The position numbers and the translations under genes were made by a program. A stretch of 64,000 bases of DNA, from assembly GCF_028657905.1 (NCBI RefSeq), contig NZ_CP117782.1, positions 1,364,001 to 1,428,000 on the forward strand, in the 5' to 3' direction. Source of the DNA: Burkholderia sp. FERM BP-3421 (lineage in GTDB: Bacteria > Pseudomonadota > Gammaproteobacteria > Burkholderiales > Burkholderiaceae). Under the pieces are notes generated by a model. It was not told the origin of the DNA. It was given only the letters and a program-made list of their open reading frames with translations, and did not search any database. Below are positions 1-7,288 of the stretch, piece after piece (the first letter of the stretch is position 1; the number at the start of each line of letters is the position of its first letter).

Positions 1-223
1 CCGCGCCCGCGATCGAAAACCCCGGGTCGCCCGGCATCGGCATCAAGCGGTGCGACGCGAACACGAGCCCGGCCGCCACGGCGGCGAACAGCACGGCAAA
101 CGACAAGGCCGCCCACCCCGCGCGCAAGCCGTCGCCGCCGAGGAACACGCGGCGGAAACGGGAACGCGGGGTGGCGGGCTGGAGAGACTCGGCGGATGCC
201 GAAGGACGAACGGTAGGTTTCAA
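1..223 (-). CDS. CPBP-type intramembrane protease-like protein, N-terminal part (runs off the window)
   Basis: The reverse strand opens with a TTG start at 223-221 preceded by a CAGGAG ribosome site, and the frame stays open to the window edge. The visible 74 residues are a basic N-terminal stretch, then the segment FLGGDGLRAGW and a strongly hydrophobic helix. This resembles the start of Burkholderia CPBP/abortive-infection family membrane proteases, but the catalytic EExxxR and H motifs lie outside the window. The family name is therefore inference from the N-terminus only; another polytopic membrane protein is possible. No ATG start fits as well. Confidence 0.55.
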   Translation of the reverse strand, partial: MKPTVRPSASAESLQPATPRSRFRRVFLGGDGLRAGWAALSFAVLFAAVAAGLVFASHRLMPMPGDPGFSIAGA

Positions 224-520
224 GCGCGCTCCTGGTCGTCATGAGGGAAGCCGCATCGTCTCGCCGATCGCAATCCGGTGCGGGCGCGGGTCATTCTGCC
301 ACTGCCGTTCGCCGAACACACCTGTCTCGCCCACGACGAACCGGACGGGCCCGGGCACGCGAAGGCAGCCGCGATCCGGCCGCCCGCCCCGCCGGACTTG
401 CGCGGACGGGGCTGTGCTACGCTTCGCGCAGTCACGAACAAGAACGGGATTCGCGGGCGGCCACACCTGCGCGGCCGCCCGCGCCAATCCAGCACACACA
501 CTGAAACGCGGGGAATCACG

Positions 521-880
521 ATGAAACGAGGGCTCTGTGGCGCGCTTGCCGGCGCGGTGCTCCTGTCCGGATGCGCCACCCAGACTTACGACAGCATGAG
601 CCCCGCGCTCGCCTTGATGTCCCAACAGCAAAAATGCTATCTGATCGCCCGGACCACCTCGGCGGCGGCCATCTGGCGCGACGACGGCATTTCCGTGCGC
701 GAAGCGCACGCGCGACTGGATACGGTCATCACCCCGATGCGCGCGCCGGACGACTACAAGGCCAAGCTGCACGAAGGCATCGACGCCACCTACCAAAGCC
801 ACGTCACGGCGCAGCAGTTGTTCGCCAACATGAAGAGCGTGTGCCGGGCGGAAAGCGCCCGGGTTCCGGCGGTCAATTAA
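521..880 (+). CDS. small hypothetical lipoprotein (119 aa)
   Basis: The protein begins with a basic MKR, a hydrophobic stretch and a lipobox L-S-G-C near residue 18, so a lipidated, membrane-anchored periplasmic or outer-membrane protein is expected. The mature part is about 100 residues, mostly helical, with no enzymatic motif I recognise. The ATG at 521 is preferred to an upstream in-frame start because the signal sequence begins there. It stands alone between a divergent gene and dusA. The function is unknown. Confidence 0.7.
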   Translation: MKRGLCGALAGAVLLSGCATQTYDSMSPALALMSQQQKCYLIARTTSAAAIWRDDGISVREAHARLDTVITPMRAPDDYKAKLHEGIDATYQSHVTAQQLFANMKSVCRAESARVPAVN

Positions 881-1163
881 GCGCCGGACCACGGAAAATA
901 CGCGCGTTGGCCGAGGCCGGGGCGCGCTTGCCGTCCGTGCGCGGCCGCCGCGCCAACGCGCATGCGCCGCAACCGGACCATGCCGCGGCCCGGCGCGCGG
1001 AACCCGTCCAGCGGCCGCGCCGCGCGGTGTACTCTATACTTGCGTCCTTTTGCTGTCGCGGCGAGTTGCCTCCGCGCCCCGCGCCGGACCGATTCCGGTA
1101 CGACGCACGCGGTGAGGCCTGAGCCGCCGAGCGTGCGCACGACTCGCCCCAATCGACCCAAGC

Positions 1164-2195
1164 ATGATGAATTCGCAGGAACACCCCACTCGCCCCACGC
1201 CCCGGCGTGTCTCGGTCGCGCCGATGATGGACTGGACCGACCGCCATTGCCGCTCGTTTCACCGCGCGATCTCGGGCCATACCTGGCTCTACACGGAAAT
1301 GGTGACGACGGGCGCGCTGATCCACGGCGACGTCGCGCGCCATCTCGCGTTCACGGCCGACGAAGCACCGGTTGCGCTGCAGCTCGGCGGCAGCGAGCCC
1401 GATGATCTCGCCCGCGCGGCCCGTCTCGGCGAGCAATGGGGCTACGACGAAATCAACCTGAATTGCGGCTGTCCGTCGGAACGCGTGCAGCGCGGCGCGT
1501 TCGGCGCCTGCCTGATGAACGAGCCCGCGCTGGTCGCGGACTGCGTGAAGGCCATGCGCGATGTCGTGTCGGTCCCGGTGACCGTCAAGCACCGGATCGG
1601 CGTCGATGCGGTCGAGGACTACGCGTTCGTACGCGACTTCGTCGGCACGGTGGCCGATGCGGGCTGCGAGGTATTCGTCGTCCACGCGCGCAACGCGATC
1701 CTGAAAGGCTTGTCGCCGAAGGAAAACCGCGAGATTCCGCCGCTCAAGTACGACTACGCCTATCAGCTCAAGCGCGACTTCCCGGATCTCGAGATCATCA
1801 TCAACGGCGGCATCAAGACCCTCGACGAAGTCGCGCTGCACCTGCAGCACGTCGACGGCGTGATGCTCGGCCGCGAGGCCTATCACAACCCCTACGTGCT
1901 GGCGGACGTCGATGCGCGCTTCTACGGCGCGACGACCGCCGCGCCGAGCCGGGAGGAAGTGGAAGCGCGCCTGATCGACTATTGCGCAACGGAACTCGCG
2001 CGCGGCACCTACCTGGGTGCGATCGTGCGGCATGCCCTCGGCCTGTACCGCGGTGTCGCGGGCGCGCGCGGCTGGCGTCGCGTGCTGTCCGACAACAAGC
2101 GTCTGGCCCGCGGCGATCTCGCGATTTTCGACGAGGCGCGGGCCCACCTGACACGCCCCGATGAAATTTTTGAAAAAGGGGCTGTACAAGATTAA
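1164..2195 (+). CDS. dusA: tRNA-dihydrouridine(20/20a) synthase DusA
   Basis: A 343-residue flavoprotein of the Dus family that reduces uridine 20/20a in the tRNA D-loop using FMN and NADPH. Visible signatures are the N-terminal SVAPMMDWTDRH, the central LNCGCPSERVQRGAFGACLM with the catalytic cysteine, the phosphate-binding INGGI and the LGREAYHNP segment. The GCPS-RVQ-GAFGACLM context is the DusA rather than the DusB/DusC version. The start is one of two adjacent ATGs at 1164 and 1167. It lies just upstream of tRNA-His, whose promoter overlaps its 3' end. Confidence 0.93.
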   Translation: MMNSQEHPTRPTPRRVSVAPMMDWTDRHCRSFHRAISGHTWLYTEMVTTGALIHGDVARHLAFTADEAPVALQLGGSEPDDLARAARLGEQWGYDEINLNCGCPSERVQRGAFGACLMNEPALVADCVKAMRDVVSVPVTVKHRIGVDAVEDYAFVRDFVGTVADAGCEVFVVHARNAILKGLSPKENREIPPLKYDYAYQLKRDFPDLEIIINGGIKTLDEVALHLQHVDGVMLGREAYHNPYVLADVDARFYGATTAAPSREEVEARLIDYCATELARGTYLGAIVRHALGLYRGVAGARGWRRVLSDNKRLARGDLAIFDEARAHLTRPDEIFEKGAVQD

Positions 2196-2211
2196 ATAAG
2201 CTTCGTATAAT
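2182..2211 (+). promoter_or_regulatory. promoter of tRNA-His
   Basis: A perfect TATAAT box lies at 2206-2211, about 50 nt before the tRNA. A weak -35-like CTGTAC lies 18 nt upstream at 2182-2187, inside the end of dusA. Confidence 0.6.
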
Positions 2212-2260
2212 CTCGCTTCTCTGTTGATGAACAAGCAGCGGAGAGGCAGAAAAAGCCAGT

Positions 2261-2337
2261 GGTGGCTGTAGCTCAGTTGGTAGAGTCCAGGATTGTGATT
2301 CCTGTCGTCGTGGGTTCGAGTCCCATCAGCCACCCCA
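2261..2337 (+). tRNA. tRNA-His (anticodon GTG)
   Basis: The 77-nt cloverleaf has the extra G at -1 (2261) paired with C73, which is the hallmark of tRNA-His. Acceptor strands are GTGGCTG and CAGCCAC, the anticodon GTG is at 2295-2297, the T-loop is TTCGAGT, and an encoded CCA ends at 2337. Its 3' end served as the attachment site for the island that follows. Confidence 0.97.
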
Positions 2338-2354
2338 AGAGATTCAAGCAAAAA
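2328..2354 (+). repeat. left attachment-like repeat (attL)
   Basis: The last bases of tRNA-His (AGCCACCCCA) continue into AGATTCAAGCAAAAA at 2340-2354. The same 15-nt string occurs perfectly at 6320-6334, again preceded by AGCCACC-like sequence. Confidence 0.7.
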
Positions 2355-2376
2355 CAGGCACTTAGGTGCCTGTTTT
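2351..2376 (+). terminator. rho-independent terminator after tRNA-His
   Basis: A perfect 11-bp stem, AAAACAGGCAC / GTGCCTGTTTT, closes a TTAG loop and ends in T residues. It lies on the island side of the attachment point, so the element seems to have supplied it. Confidence 0.85.
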
Positions 2377-2419
2377 GCATTTCACGATACGAATTTCGGA
2401 ACGAAGCCCGCTCAACAAA

Positions 2420-2697
2420 TGAACTGCACCCCAAAAGTTGGACACTGCTCCAACCTTTGGGGTGTTTTTCATGACGAAATATGACGAGCCGTTTCGGCCG
2501 CAGGTTGCTGGAAGGAAACGTGAGCACCCGAACGCTCGCGGTCCGTCACGGGGTTGGGCGCACGGTCATCCGGCGCTGGGTGGCGAACTATCGGGAGCAC
2601 GGCATAGCCGGGCTGCGCCGGAAAGTCGGACACTACGACGCGCAATTCAAGTTATCGGTACTGCAACGCATACGGCGCGACGGGCTGTCGTATGGTC
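2420..2697 (+). mobile_element. IS3-family insertion sequence fragment (left end plus truncated, frameshifted orfA)
   Basis: The left terminus is recognisable as TGAACTGCACCCCAAAAG at 2420, followed by an OrfA start at 2471 (MTKYDEPFR). The reading frame then shifts, and the neighbouring frame gives the helix-turn-helix part (VSTRTLAVRHGVGRTVIRRW) and continues to about 2694. There the similarity stops abruptly against the reversed end of the SRAP gene. OrfB and the right inverted repeat are missing. The element cannot transpose itself. Confidence 0.75.
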
Positions 2698-3178
2698 ATA
2701 CGCTTCATGACGGCGTGATCATCGGCGTTCATCGTCAACATCGCCATCGCGACCACCTCGGTGCCATCAGCCCCTTTCCATGCGCGCCACACACCGGCGA
2801 CGCAGTACGGTTGCCAGTCGGCCCACCAGATCCGATACCGGGAGTGCTTGCCCGTCACCCAATTCGGCTCATAGACCCATTTGACAGGGATAAGGCAGCG
2901 CTGCCCCGTGCGCCAAGGCGTCCGATATGTTGGCTTCTCACCTACCGTTTCCGCGCGGGCGTTGACTGTCATGAACCGCTTTCGGCAGGCTGAACCTTGG
3001 GCATCATCCCGAAGTTCGCGATTACAGCGTCAGCGTCGTCACCTGCAGCACGCACGATCGGCGCGGCGTAGTCCGGCCAAATCTCGTCGTTCCACGGTGA
3101 GCGCCAGTGAAGGTCGCGAAAGGCGTCGACCCTTAACTCGCTCATGCCGAAACCCTCGCCCGGCGCGCGGTAGGCCAC
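2697..3178 (-). pseudogene. SRAP/YedK-type DNA-protein crosslink peptidase, broken
   Basis: Two reverse-strand frames together give an SRAP domain. The first (from a GTG at 3178) contains FRDLHWRSPW...IWPDYAAPIV and FGMMPK. The second (from 2972) contains NARAETVGEKPTYR, RCLIPVKWVYEPN and MLTMNADDHAVMKRM. They overlap by ATGA near 2970, so one base was gained or lost. The C-terminus is cut by the IS3 fragment near 2697. The 5' end also lacks the usual Met-Cys start, so the catalytic Cys2 of HMCES/YedK proteins is absent. All three defects argue for a dead gene. Confidence 0.75.
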
Positions 3179-3605
3179 GCTCGCAGAGTGCGCGCTCTTC
3201 GGCGCGCCGTTTCACCAGGCCAGGAAGCATGCGTCCGCCCGAATAGACCCACTGCGGCCGACCCGCGTCCGATCGGTTCATCGCGCAGCACGCGCCTCGC
3301 CAGTCGCCAGCGTTGAAACGCCTCACTGCGGCACTGCCGCAGTACTCCGACGTGCCTACGTTGTAGGCGAAGCTCACCGCGGCCGCGAGTTGGTACGTGT
3401 GCCCCCTCAGCCCCGGCGTGCACTTCAGCACCGGCTCGGCGTGTGCGATGAGCTGTCGCTCGAGCGACTCGCGACACTCGGCCTCGCTGTACCGCTGGCC
3501 GACGACGACGTTCGTCGTGTCACCCATGCACTTCGTCGGGATGCCAACCGGATCGAGGTAGCCGACCAGCTTCGCCCCCTCGAACTTCGGGGACGATGGA
3601 AACAA
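3150..3605 (-). pseudogene. phage lysozyme (T4-like muramidase, GH24), N-terminally truncated
   Basis: The reverse frame contains KFEGAKLVGYLDPVGIPTKC, AAAVSFAYNVG, RRFNAGDWRGACCAMNR, PQWVYSGGRMLPGLVKRRAEE and then ALCERGL. These are the core and C-terminus of phage endolysins of the T4-lysozyme type, which cleave peptidoglycan. Upstream of KFEG the usual N-terminal helix is missing, and the frame runs back into a terminator-like hairpin at 3629-3650. No start codon with a ribosome site is present. Its 3' end fuses directly into the SRAP remnant. Confidence 0.7.
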
Positions 3606-3628
3606 GAAGGGCTGCCGCAGCAGCCCCC

Positions 3629-3651
3629 CCCTCGTAATGAAAAAGCCGCCC
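3629..3651 (-). terminator. leftward rho-independent terminator
   Basis: Read leftwards the sequence is GCCGCCTCGGGCGGCTTTTTC, a compact GC stem followed by T residues. It would stop a transcript coming from the right, though the gene it once served is gone. The lysozyme fragment begins just beyond it. Confidence 0.7.
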
Positions 3652-3773
3652 GAGGCGGCAGTGAAACATTTTTGAAAGCGTACGATTGTGTCAAAATACC
3701 CGCACTTTCTTTCATTTTTTAAACATATCTTTCGTTGTACGCCACACCGCACCATTGACAGATCGGGAATTTT

Positions 3774-5627
3774 GTGAAACGCCTCGCCATTTATATGTTC
3801 TACGACCCGGACGGCATCGTAGACGACTACATTTCTTACAAGCTCAAATCCTTGGCCGCACATTCTTGCGATCTATTGGTTGTGGTCAATGGAGCTTTAA
3901 ATGAGGATGGTCGTGAGAAATTGACGCGTATTAAGGCGCAGGTGATTGTGCGCGAAAATAAGGGATTTGATGTCTGGGCTTACCGCGAAGCATTGCTCAC
4001 CATAGGATGGAGCCGACTGTCCAAATACGACGAAGTCATCCTCTTGAATTACACATTCTATGGCCCTCTGTTTCCTTGGTCCGAAATGTTCGATGCAATG
4101 GATGGCCAATCTGTAGATTTCTGGGGTATCAGCGCACACAAAGCGATCGGGAACTCTTTCGCAGATGGCGTTGCGCTTCCTTATCATATCCAGTCGCACT
4201 TCATCGCAGTACGTCGAAAGATGTTAAAGACGGCGCATTTCCAGGAGTACTGGGAAGGCATGCCTCAAATCAAGAGCTACAATGACTCTGTGCTACTCCA
4301 TGAATCGCGTTTCACAAAGCATTTCGCGGACCTGGGATTCTGTCATTCAGTTTACGTAAAAGATGAAGATAGTAGCTCGCCATACCCTATCTTCCATCAT
4401 GTCGATGAAGCAATCCGGAATAGATGCCCCATTCTGAAACGCCGGATTTTCTTTCACAATCCAGTCTTCATGGACTTGAATGCCATAAATATCAACAAGG
4501 CGCTCGATGTTGTTCGTGATATGACGGACTATGATCTATCGTTAATCTGGAAAAACATTACTCGAACGTCTGTTCCTAGGGACCTTTACACAAACACATC
4601 TGGCCTACACATTCTTGCTCCGACTCCGTCCCCACAATTTCAGGGGAAGCGAACCGCAGCGTTAATACATGCAGTCGATGCGGAAGGACTCATCGGAAAG
4701 GTATCCTACCTCCGGAGCCTTCCCGACGATTGTCTACTTTTCATTTCGGCGCGTTCGGAGACTGCTGCCGAGCAGATTCGTGCCGCCTTAACAGAAAAGT
4801 GTGTGACCCAAAAGGCGCAAGTGATCGCACTTCCGGATGATTGCGACGACATGGACGCTATGCTTGTTCAACAGCGGCATGTGTTTGATGATGGCAAGTT
4901 TGATTTTGTGTGCAAATTGGTATTTCAATCGACAGATGTCCAAAATCAAAATGTCGATGCATATCGGCAGGAGCACTCTCTAGAGAATCTCGTGAGTTCT
5001 CCGGGGCATGTGAATGCGCTTCTTGATCGAATGCAGCGAGCTCCAGACCTAGGTATGCTCATGCCGCCGCTTGCCCACGTTGCTCAGTTCACTTTGGGGC
5101 ATTCGTGGTGGGGAATGAATATCAACTGCAAATATATTGCCCTGCAGTTGGGAATTCAAATCCCGTTCGACTCGTTCACTCCACTTGCGCCGCTTGGTCG
5201 CATGTTCTGGGTCCGGCCTGCCGCATTGAGGAAGCTATTCGCGCGCAGCTGGACAAATGAGAGCCTCAGAGTAACTGCGGGCGAAGCACACAAGACCATG
5301 ACGGCGCTGCTCGAGCGGATTCTTGCATACTGCGCCCTAGACGCGGGATTCCTAGCGCAGTGCGTAATGACGCAGGACCAAGCCGAATTTAACTATACGA
5401 AACTGGAGTACAAGGCTCAGCGGCTCGCCGCACATCTCCCAACCGGAAATATCATTGATCAGATTGAGCAGATGGAGCTTTTCGCCAAGCTTTCGGAGAT
5501 TCTGCCACCGGGAACCTCGAAGCAAAAGATCGCTTACATCGAGGGGCTTGTGGGGTTGCGTGAAGCGCTGGCAACCGGTGGTGACCTAAATGACGCTAGA
5601 CCTGTCGGTGAGGAACCTGCACAGTGA
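3774..5627 (+). CDS. RgpF-family (rhamnan synthesis F) glycosyltransferase-like protein, 617 aa
   Basis: The N-terminus (KRLAIYMFYDPDGIVDDY, then VVVNG and RENKGFDVWAYREAL) and the segments EVILLNYTFYGP, PYHIQSHFIAVRR and FHHVDEA match the RgpF domain, found in proteins that build rhamnose-rich surface polysaccharides. There is no signal peptide or membrane helix, so a cytoplasmic transferase acting on a lipid-linked glycan is likely. The start is a GTG at 3774. Codon use is AT-richer than in neighbouring genes, a sign of transfer. It is the only intact sizeable gene in the island and has no polysaccharide genes beside it. Substrate and linkage are unknown. Confidence 0.8.
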   Translation: MKRLAIYMFYDPDGIVDDYISYKLKSLAAHSCDLLVVVNGALNEDGREKLTRIKAQVIVRENKGFDVWAYREALLTIGWSRLSKYDEVILLNYTFYGPLFPWSEMFDAMDGQSVDFWGISAHKAIGNSFADGVALPYHIQSHFIAVRRKMLKTAHFQEYWEGMPQIKSYNDSVLLHESRFTKHFADLGFCHSVYVKDEDSSSPYPIFHHVDEAIRNRCPILKRRIFFHNPVFMDLNAININKALDVVRDMTDYDLSLIWKNITRTSVPRDLYTNTSGLHILAPTPSPQFQGKRTAALIHAVDAEGLIGKVSYLRSLPDDCLLFISARSETAAEQIRAALTEKCVTQKAQVIALPDDCDDMDAMLVQQRHVFDDGKFDFVCKLVFQSTDVQNQNVDAYRQEHSLENLVSSPGHVNALLDRMQRAPDLGMLMPPLAHVAQFTLGHSWWGMNINCKYIALQLGIQIPFDSFTPLAPLGRMFWVRPAALRKLFARSWTNESLRVTAGEAHKTMTALLERILAYCALDAGFLAQCVMTQDQAEFNYTKLEYKAQRLAAHLPTGNIIDQIEQMELFAKLSEILPPGTSKQKIAYIEGLVGLREALATGGDLNDARPVGEEPAQ

Positions 5628-5694
5628 ACAGTCCAACGTCGGACTGAGTAACCAAAAGAAGTTTGCCGCCCGGCCAGACAAGTTGGAGCAAAGC

Positions 5695-5970
5695 CAGATA
5701 GAAAGTCAACTGGCTCTGGCTGGCGCAGCGAGATCAGATTCATCGCGACACCGCGGATCCACTTCCAGTCGATCGTATGCGAGAACGCCCAATCGCAGAA
5801 CCGGGGGGCGACTCGACCGCCTGATCGTCACCGCACACCGCGCGATCCTGGCCGCCCGCCCTCTTCATCGCGCGCTTGCTCGCACGGAGGCTCGACGACT
5901 CGGTACGCGGCGAGTGGTCGGGATAAAAGACGTCCTCGGACAGGGCGCGACGAGCCTTTTGAGATTTCAT
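5695..5970 (-). pseudogene. small HNH-nuclease-like protein, frameshifted and truncated
   Basis: From an ATG at 5970 the reverse frame reads MKSQKARRALSEDVFYPDHS...RASKRAMKR...VCGDDQAVES and then loses sense at a run of six C residues. The neighbouring frame continues RFCDWAFSHTIDWKWIRGVA, MNLISLRQPEPVDF. Joined, this resembles a small phage/island protein in which ES would be followed by an HH pair. Here that pair is replaced by the C run, so both the putative metal site and the frame are lost. The family assignment is from memory of similar proteins; that the gene is broken is seen directly. Confidence 0.5.
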
Positions 5971-6047
5971 GGCGGATATGGACAGGAAATAAAAACTGAA
6001 GAATTCCGGTCGCGTATAATCTGGGCACAAAACAAACACGAGACCCC

Positions 6048-6164
6048 ATGAAAATTACAATTTTTTGCGTCGTTCTCACGCTCACCGGATGCGTTGGCGT
6101 CAGCGTGATTCCAACAGCCGATGGGGGATACACGGTCGCCCCCGCCGCCACCGGAGGTTTCTGA
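6048..6164 (+). CDS. very small lipoprotein (38 aa)
   Basis: A short frame starts at the ATG at 6048 with a hydrophobic leader MKITIFCVVLTLTGC that fits a lipobox (L-T-G-C, Cys15). The mature part is only about 24 residues and ends at 6164. A TATAAT string at 6015-6020 lies 28 nt upstream. The phage setting suggests a spanin-like lipoprotein or a surface moron, but nothing proves it, and it may be a truncated remnant. Confidence 0.5.
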   Translation: MKITIFCVVLTLTGCVGVSVIPTADGGYTVAPAATGGF

Positions 6165-6184
6165 CCGACTGCGGACAGGCTTCG

Positions 6185-6305
6185 CAGCCCGCGCCCGCGC
6201 AAAGCCCGCTCCTCGGCGCACCGTTTCACGGTCAGGCAACACGTGGCCGGCGGCAGCCGGCTGCTGTCAGCTTCGTTCAGCGCGCGCCACGCCAGTCTCC
6301 CGCGT
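6185..6305 (-). pseudogene. second phage lysozyme 3'-end fragment
   Basis: The reverse strand keeps GDWRGA in one frame, and in the next frame LNEAD, then LTVKRCAEERALRGRGL. This follows the order of GDWRGACCAMNR ... LVKRRAEERALCERGL in the lysozyme at 3150-3605. Small deletions have broken the frame. It is a diverged duplicate of the same gene end, placed at the opposite border of the island. Confidence 0.6.
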
Positions 6306-6334
6306 AGCCACCTCATCGAAGATTCAAGCAAAAA
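6306..6334 (+). repeat. right attachment-like repeat (attR)
   Basis: AGCCACCTCATCGA is followed by the 15-nt string AGATTCAAGCAAAAA (6320-6334), identical to 2340-2354. It reproduces the last bases of tRNA-His and their flank with a 2-nt indel. Confidence 0.7.
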
Positions 6335-6359
6335 GCCCAGTCCACGGACTGGGCTTTTT
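6330..6359 (+). terminator. original tRNA-His terminator, displaced 4 kb by the island
   Basis: AAAAAGCCCAGTC pairs with GACTGGGCTTTTT across a CACG loop. It directly follows the right repeat, where the native 3' flank of tRNA-His would have been before integration. Confidence 0.75.
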
Positions 6360-6450
6360 GTTTTCCGGATGCCGATCGCCGCGTTCCCTCCTTCAAGGCC
6401 TCGCCCGGCTCATCGCCGCAACCGGCCCGACCTGCGCGCATCCTCCCGCA

Positions 6451-6705
6451 TCAAACCACGCTCGCCCCCAGCAATTCCCGGTCGACCGTCGCGCGCGCCG
6501 TCTCGAACACGCGTTCGATCACCCGGCGCTCGCTGAGCAGCAAGCCGTCGACATGCACGAGCCGCCAGTCGATCACCACCGCGTCGCCTTGCAGCACACG
6601 GTAATGCGCCTTCTCGCCGACCCACACCTGCTCGGTCTTCACCTCGATCTCATAGCCCTTGTAGGCCTCACCGAAGTCGCCGATATCCGTTCCCCTCGGT
6701 TCCAT
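6451..6705 (-). CDS. conserved-looking hypothetical protein (84 aa)
   Basis: The frame starts at the ATG at 6705, which has a strong GAAGGAGGCGGG ribosome site; an upstream in-frame TTG is less likely. The product is soluble, with EAYKGYEIEVKTEQVWVGEK and HVDGLLLSERRVIERV, and looks like a small mixed alpha/beta protein. No family is recognised. It follows the 65-aa gene by about 30 nt and is probably cotranscribed with it. Confidence 0.65.
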   Translation of the reverse strand: MEPRGTDIGDFGEAYKGYEIEVKTEQVWVGEKAHYRVLQGDAVVIDWRLVHVDGLLLSERRVIERVFETARATVDRELLGASVV

Positions 6706-6734
6706 CCCGCCTCCTTCGCCCCGCGCTGCGCGGA

Positions 6735-6932
6735 TCAATCGTATTCCTCGGCCAGATAGGCCTTGCCGTCGTCGGTGATGTCGGCGCGGTCCGGGCCGCT
6801 CTGGTAAACAAAGCCGTCATTGAGCAGTTCTTCGAACGCGATGCGGAAACCGGCCGGCAAGGGCCGGCCCGCGCCGAACTGGTCGATCCATTTCAGCGCT
6901 TCGATCGCTTCGGGTGTGAGGGTGGGAAACAT
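6735..6932 (-). CDS. hypothetical protein (65 aa)
   Basis: A short acidic protein, MFPTLTPEAIEALKWIDQF ... FEELLNDGFVYQ ... ITDDGKAYLAEEYD. The pattern of helices, a turn and 'TDDGKAYLAE' suggests a small winged-helix-like fold, but this is only an impression. It precedes the 84-aa gene and likely forms a two-gene unit with it. Confidence 0.6.
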   Translation of the reverse strand: MFPTLTPEAIEALKWIDQFGAGRPLPAGFRIAFEELLNDGFVYQSGPDRADITDDGKAYLAEEYD

Positions 6933-7018
6933 GGGCCGCCTCCGCCGTCGGTATCATTTCATCCTAGCACTTTCCCCGTGCCGGAAAGAAATGCCGTCGA
7001 CGGGCGGCCCGACGCCGG

Positions 7019-7234
7019 TCAAAGGCGTGCGATCGACACCTCGGTCGACTTGACGAGCGCCACCACCTCCGCGCCCACCTTGAGTTCCAGTTCGTCGACC
7101 GAACGCGTCGTGATCACCGAGGTGACGATGCCGAACGGCGTATCCACGTCGACCTCGGACACCACCGGCCCGCGGATGATTTCCTTCACCTTGCCCTTGA
7201 ACTGATTGCGTACGTTGATTGCGGTAATGCTCAT
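7019..7234 (-). CDS. ssuF: molbindin-like TOBE-domain protein SsuF
   Basis: A 71-residue single TOBE/Mop domain (MSITAINVRNQFKGKVKEI, SEVDVDTPFGIVTSVITTRS, LVKSTEVSIARL), the size and pattern of molybdate-binding molbindins. Pseudomonas putida carries such a gene, ssuF, at the end of its sulfonate operon, and here it also follows the sulfonate ABC ATPase in the same direction. I therefore call it ssuF. Whether it binds molybdate or has another role in sulfonate use cannot be read from the sequence. Confidence 0.8.
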   Translation of the reverse strand: MSITAINVRNQFKGKVKEIIRGPVVSEVDVDTPFGIVTSVITTRSVDELELKVGAEVVALVKSTEVSIARL

Positions 7235-7288
7235 CGGGTCATCGCTCCAAAATTCGAGTCATACAACAGTGGGTCACGGACGGTGGCG

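Larger units (their letters stand above)
2338..6334. mobile_element. decayed integrative element / prophage remnant in tRNA-His
   Basis: The segment is bounded by the tRNA-His 3' flank and an imperfect copy of it near 6306-6334. It is visibly AT-richer than its surroundings over most of its length. It contains an IS3 fragment, a broken SRAP gene, two phage-type lysozyme 3' fragments, a broken HNH-like gene, a tiny lipoprotein and one intact gene, the RgpF-type glycosyltransferase. No integrase or structural phage gene is left, so it is a remnant. The boundaries come from the repeat; the phage origin is inferred from the lysozyme pieces. Confidence 0.7.

Noticed and set aside
873..2351. Reverse open frame of about 490 codons over dusA and tRNA-His
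   Set aside because: Antisense to a clear dusA and crossing a tRNA; composition is Arg/Ala-rich as expected of a GC-driven shadow.
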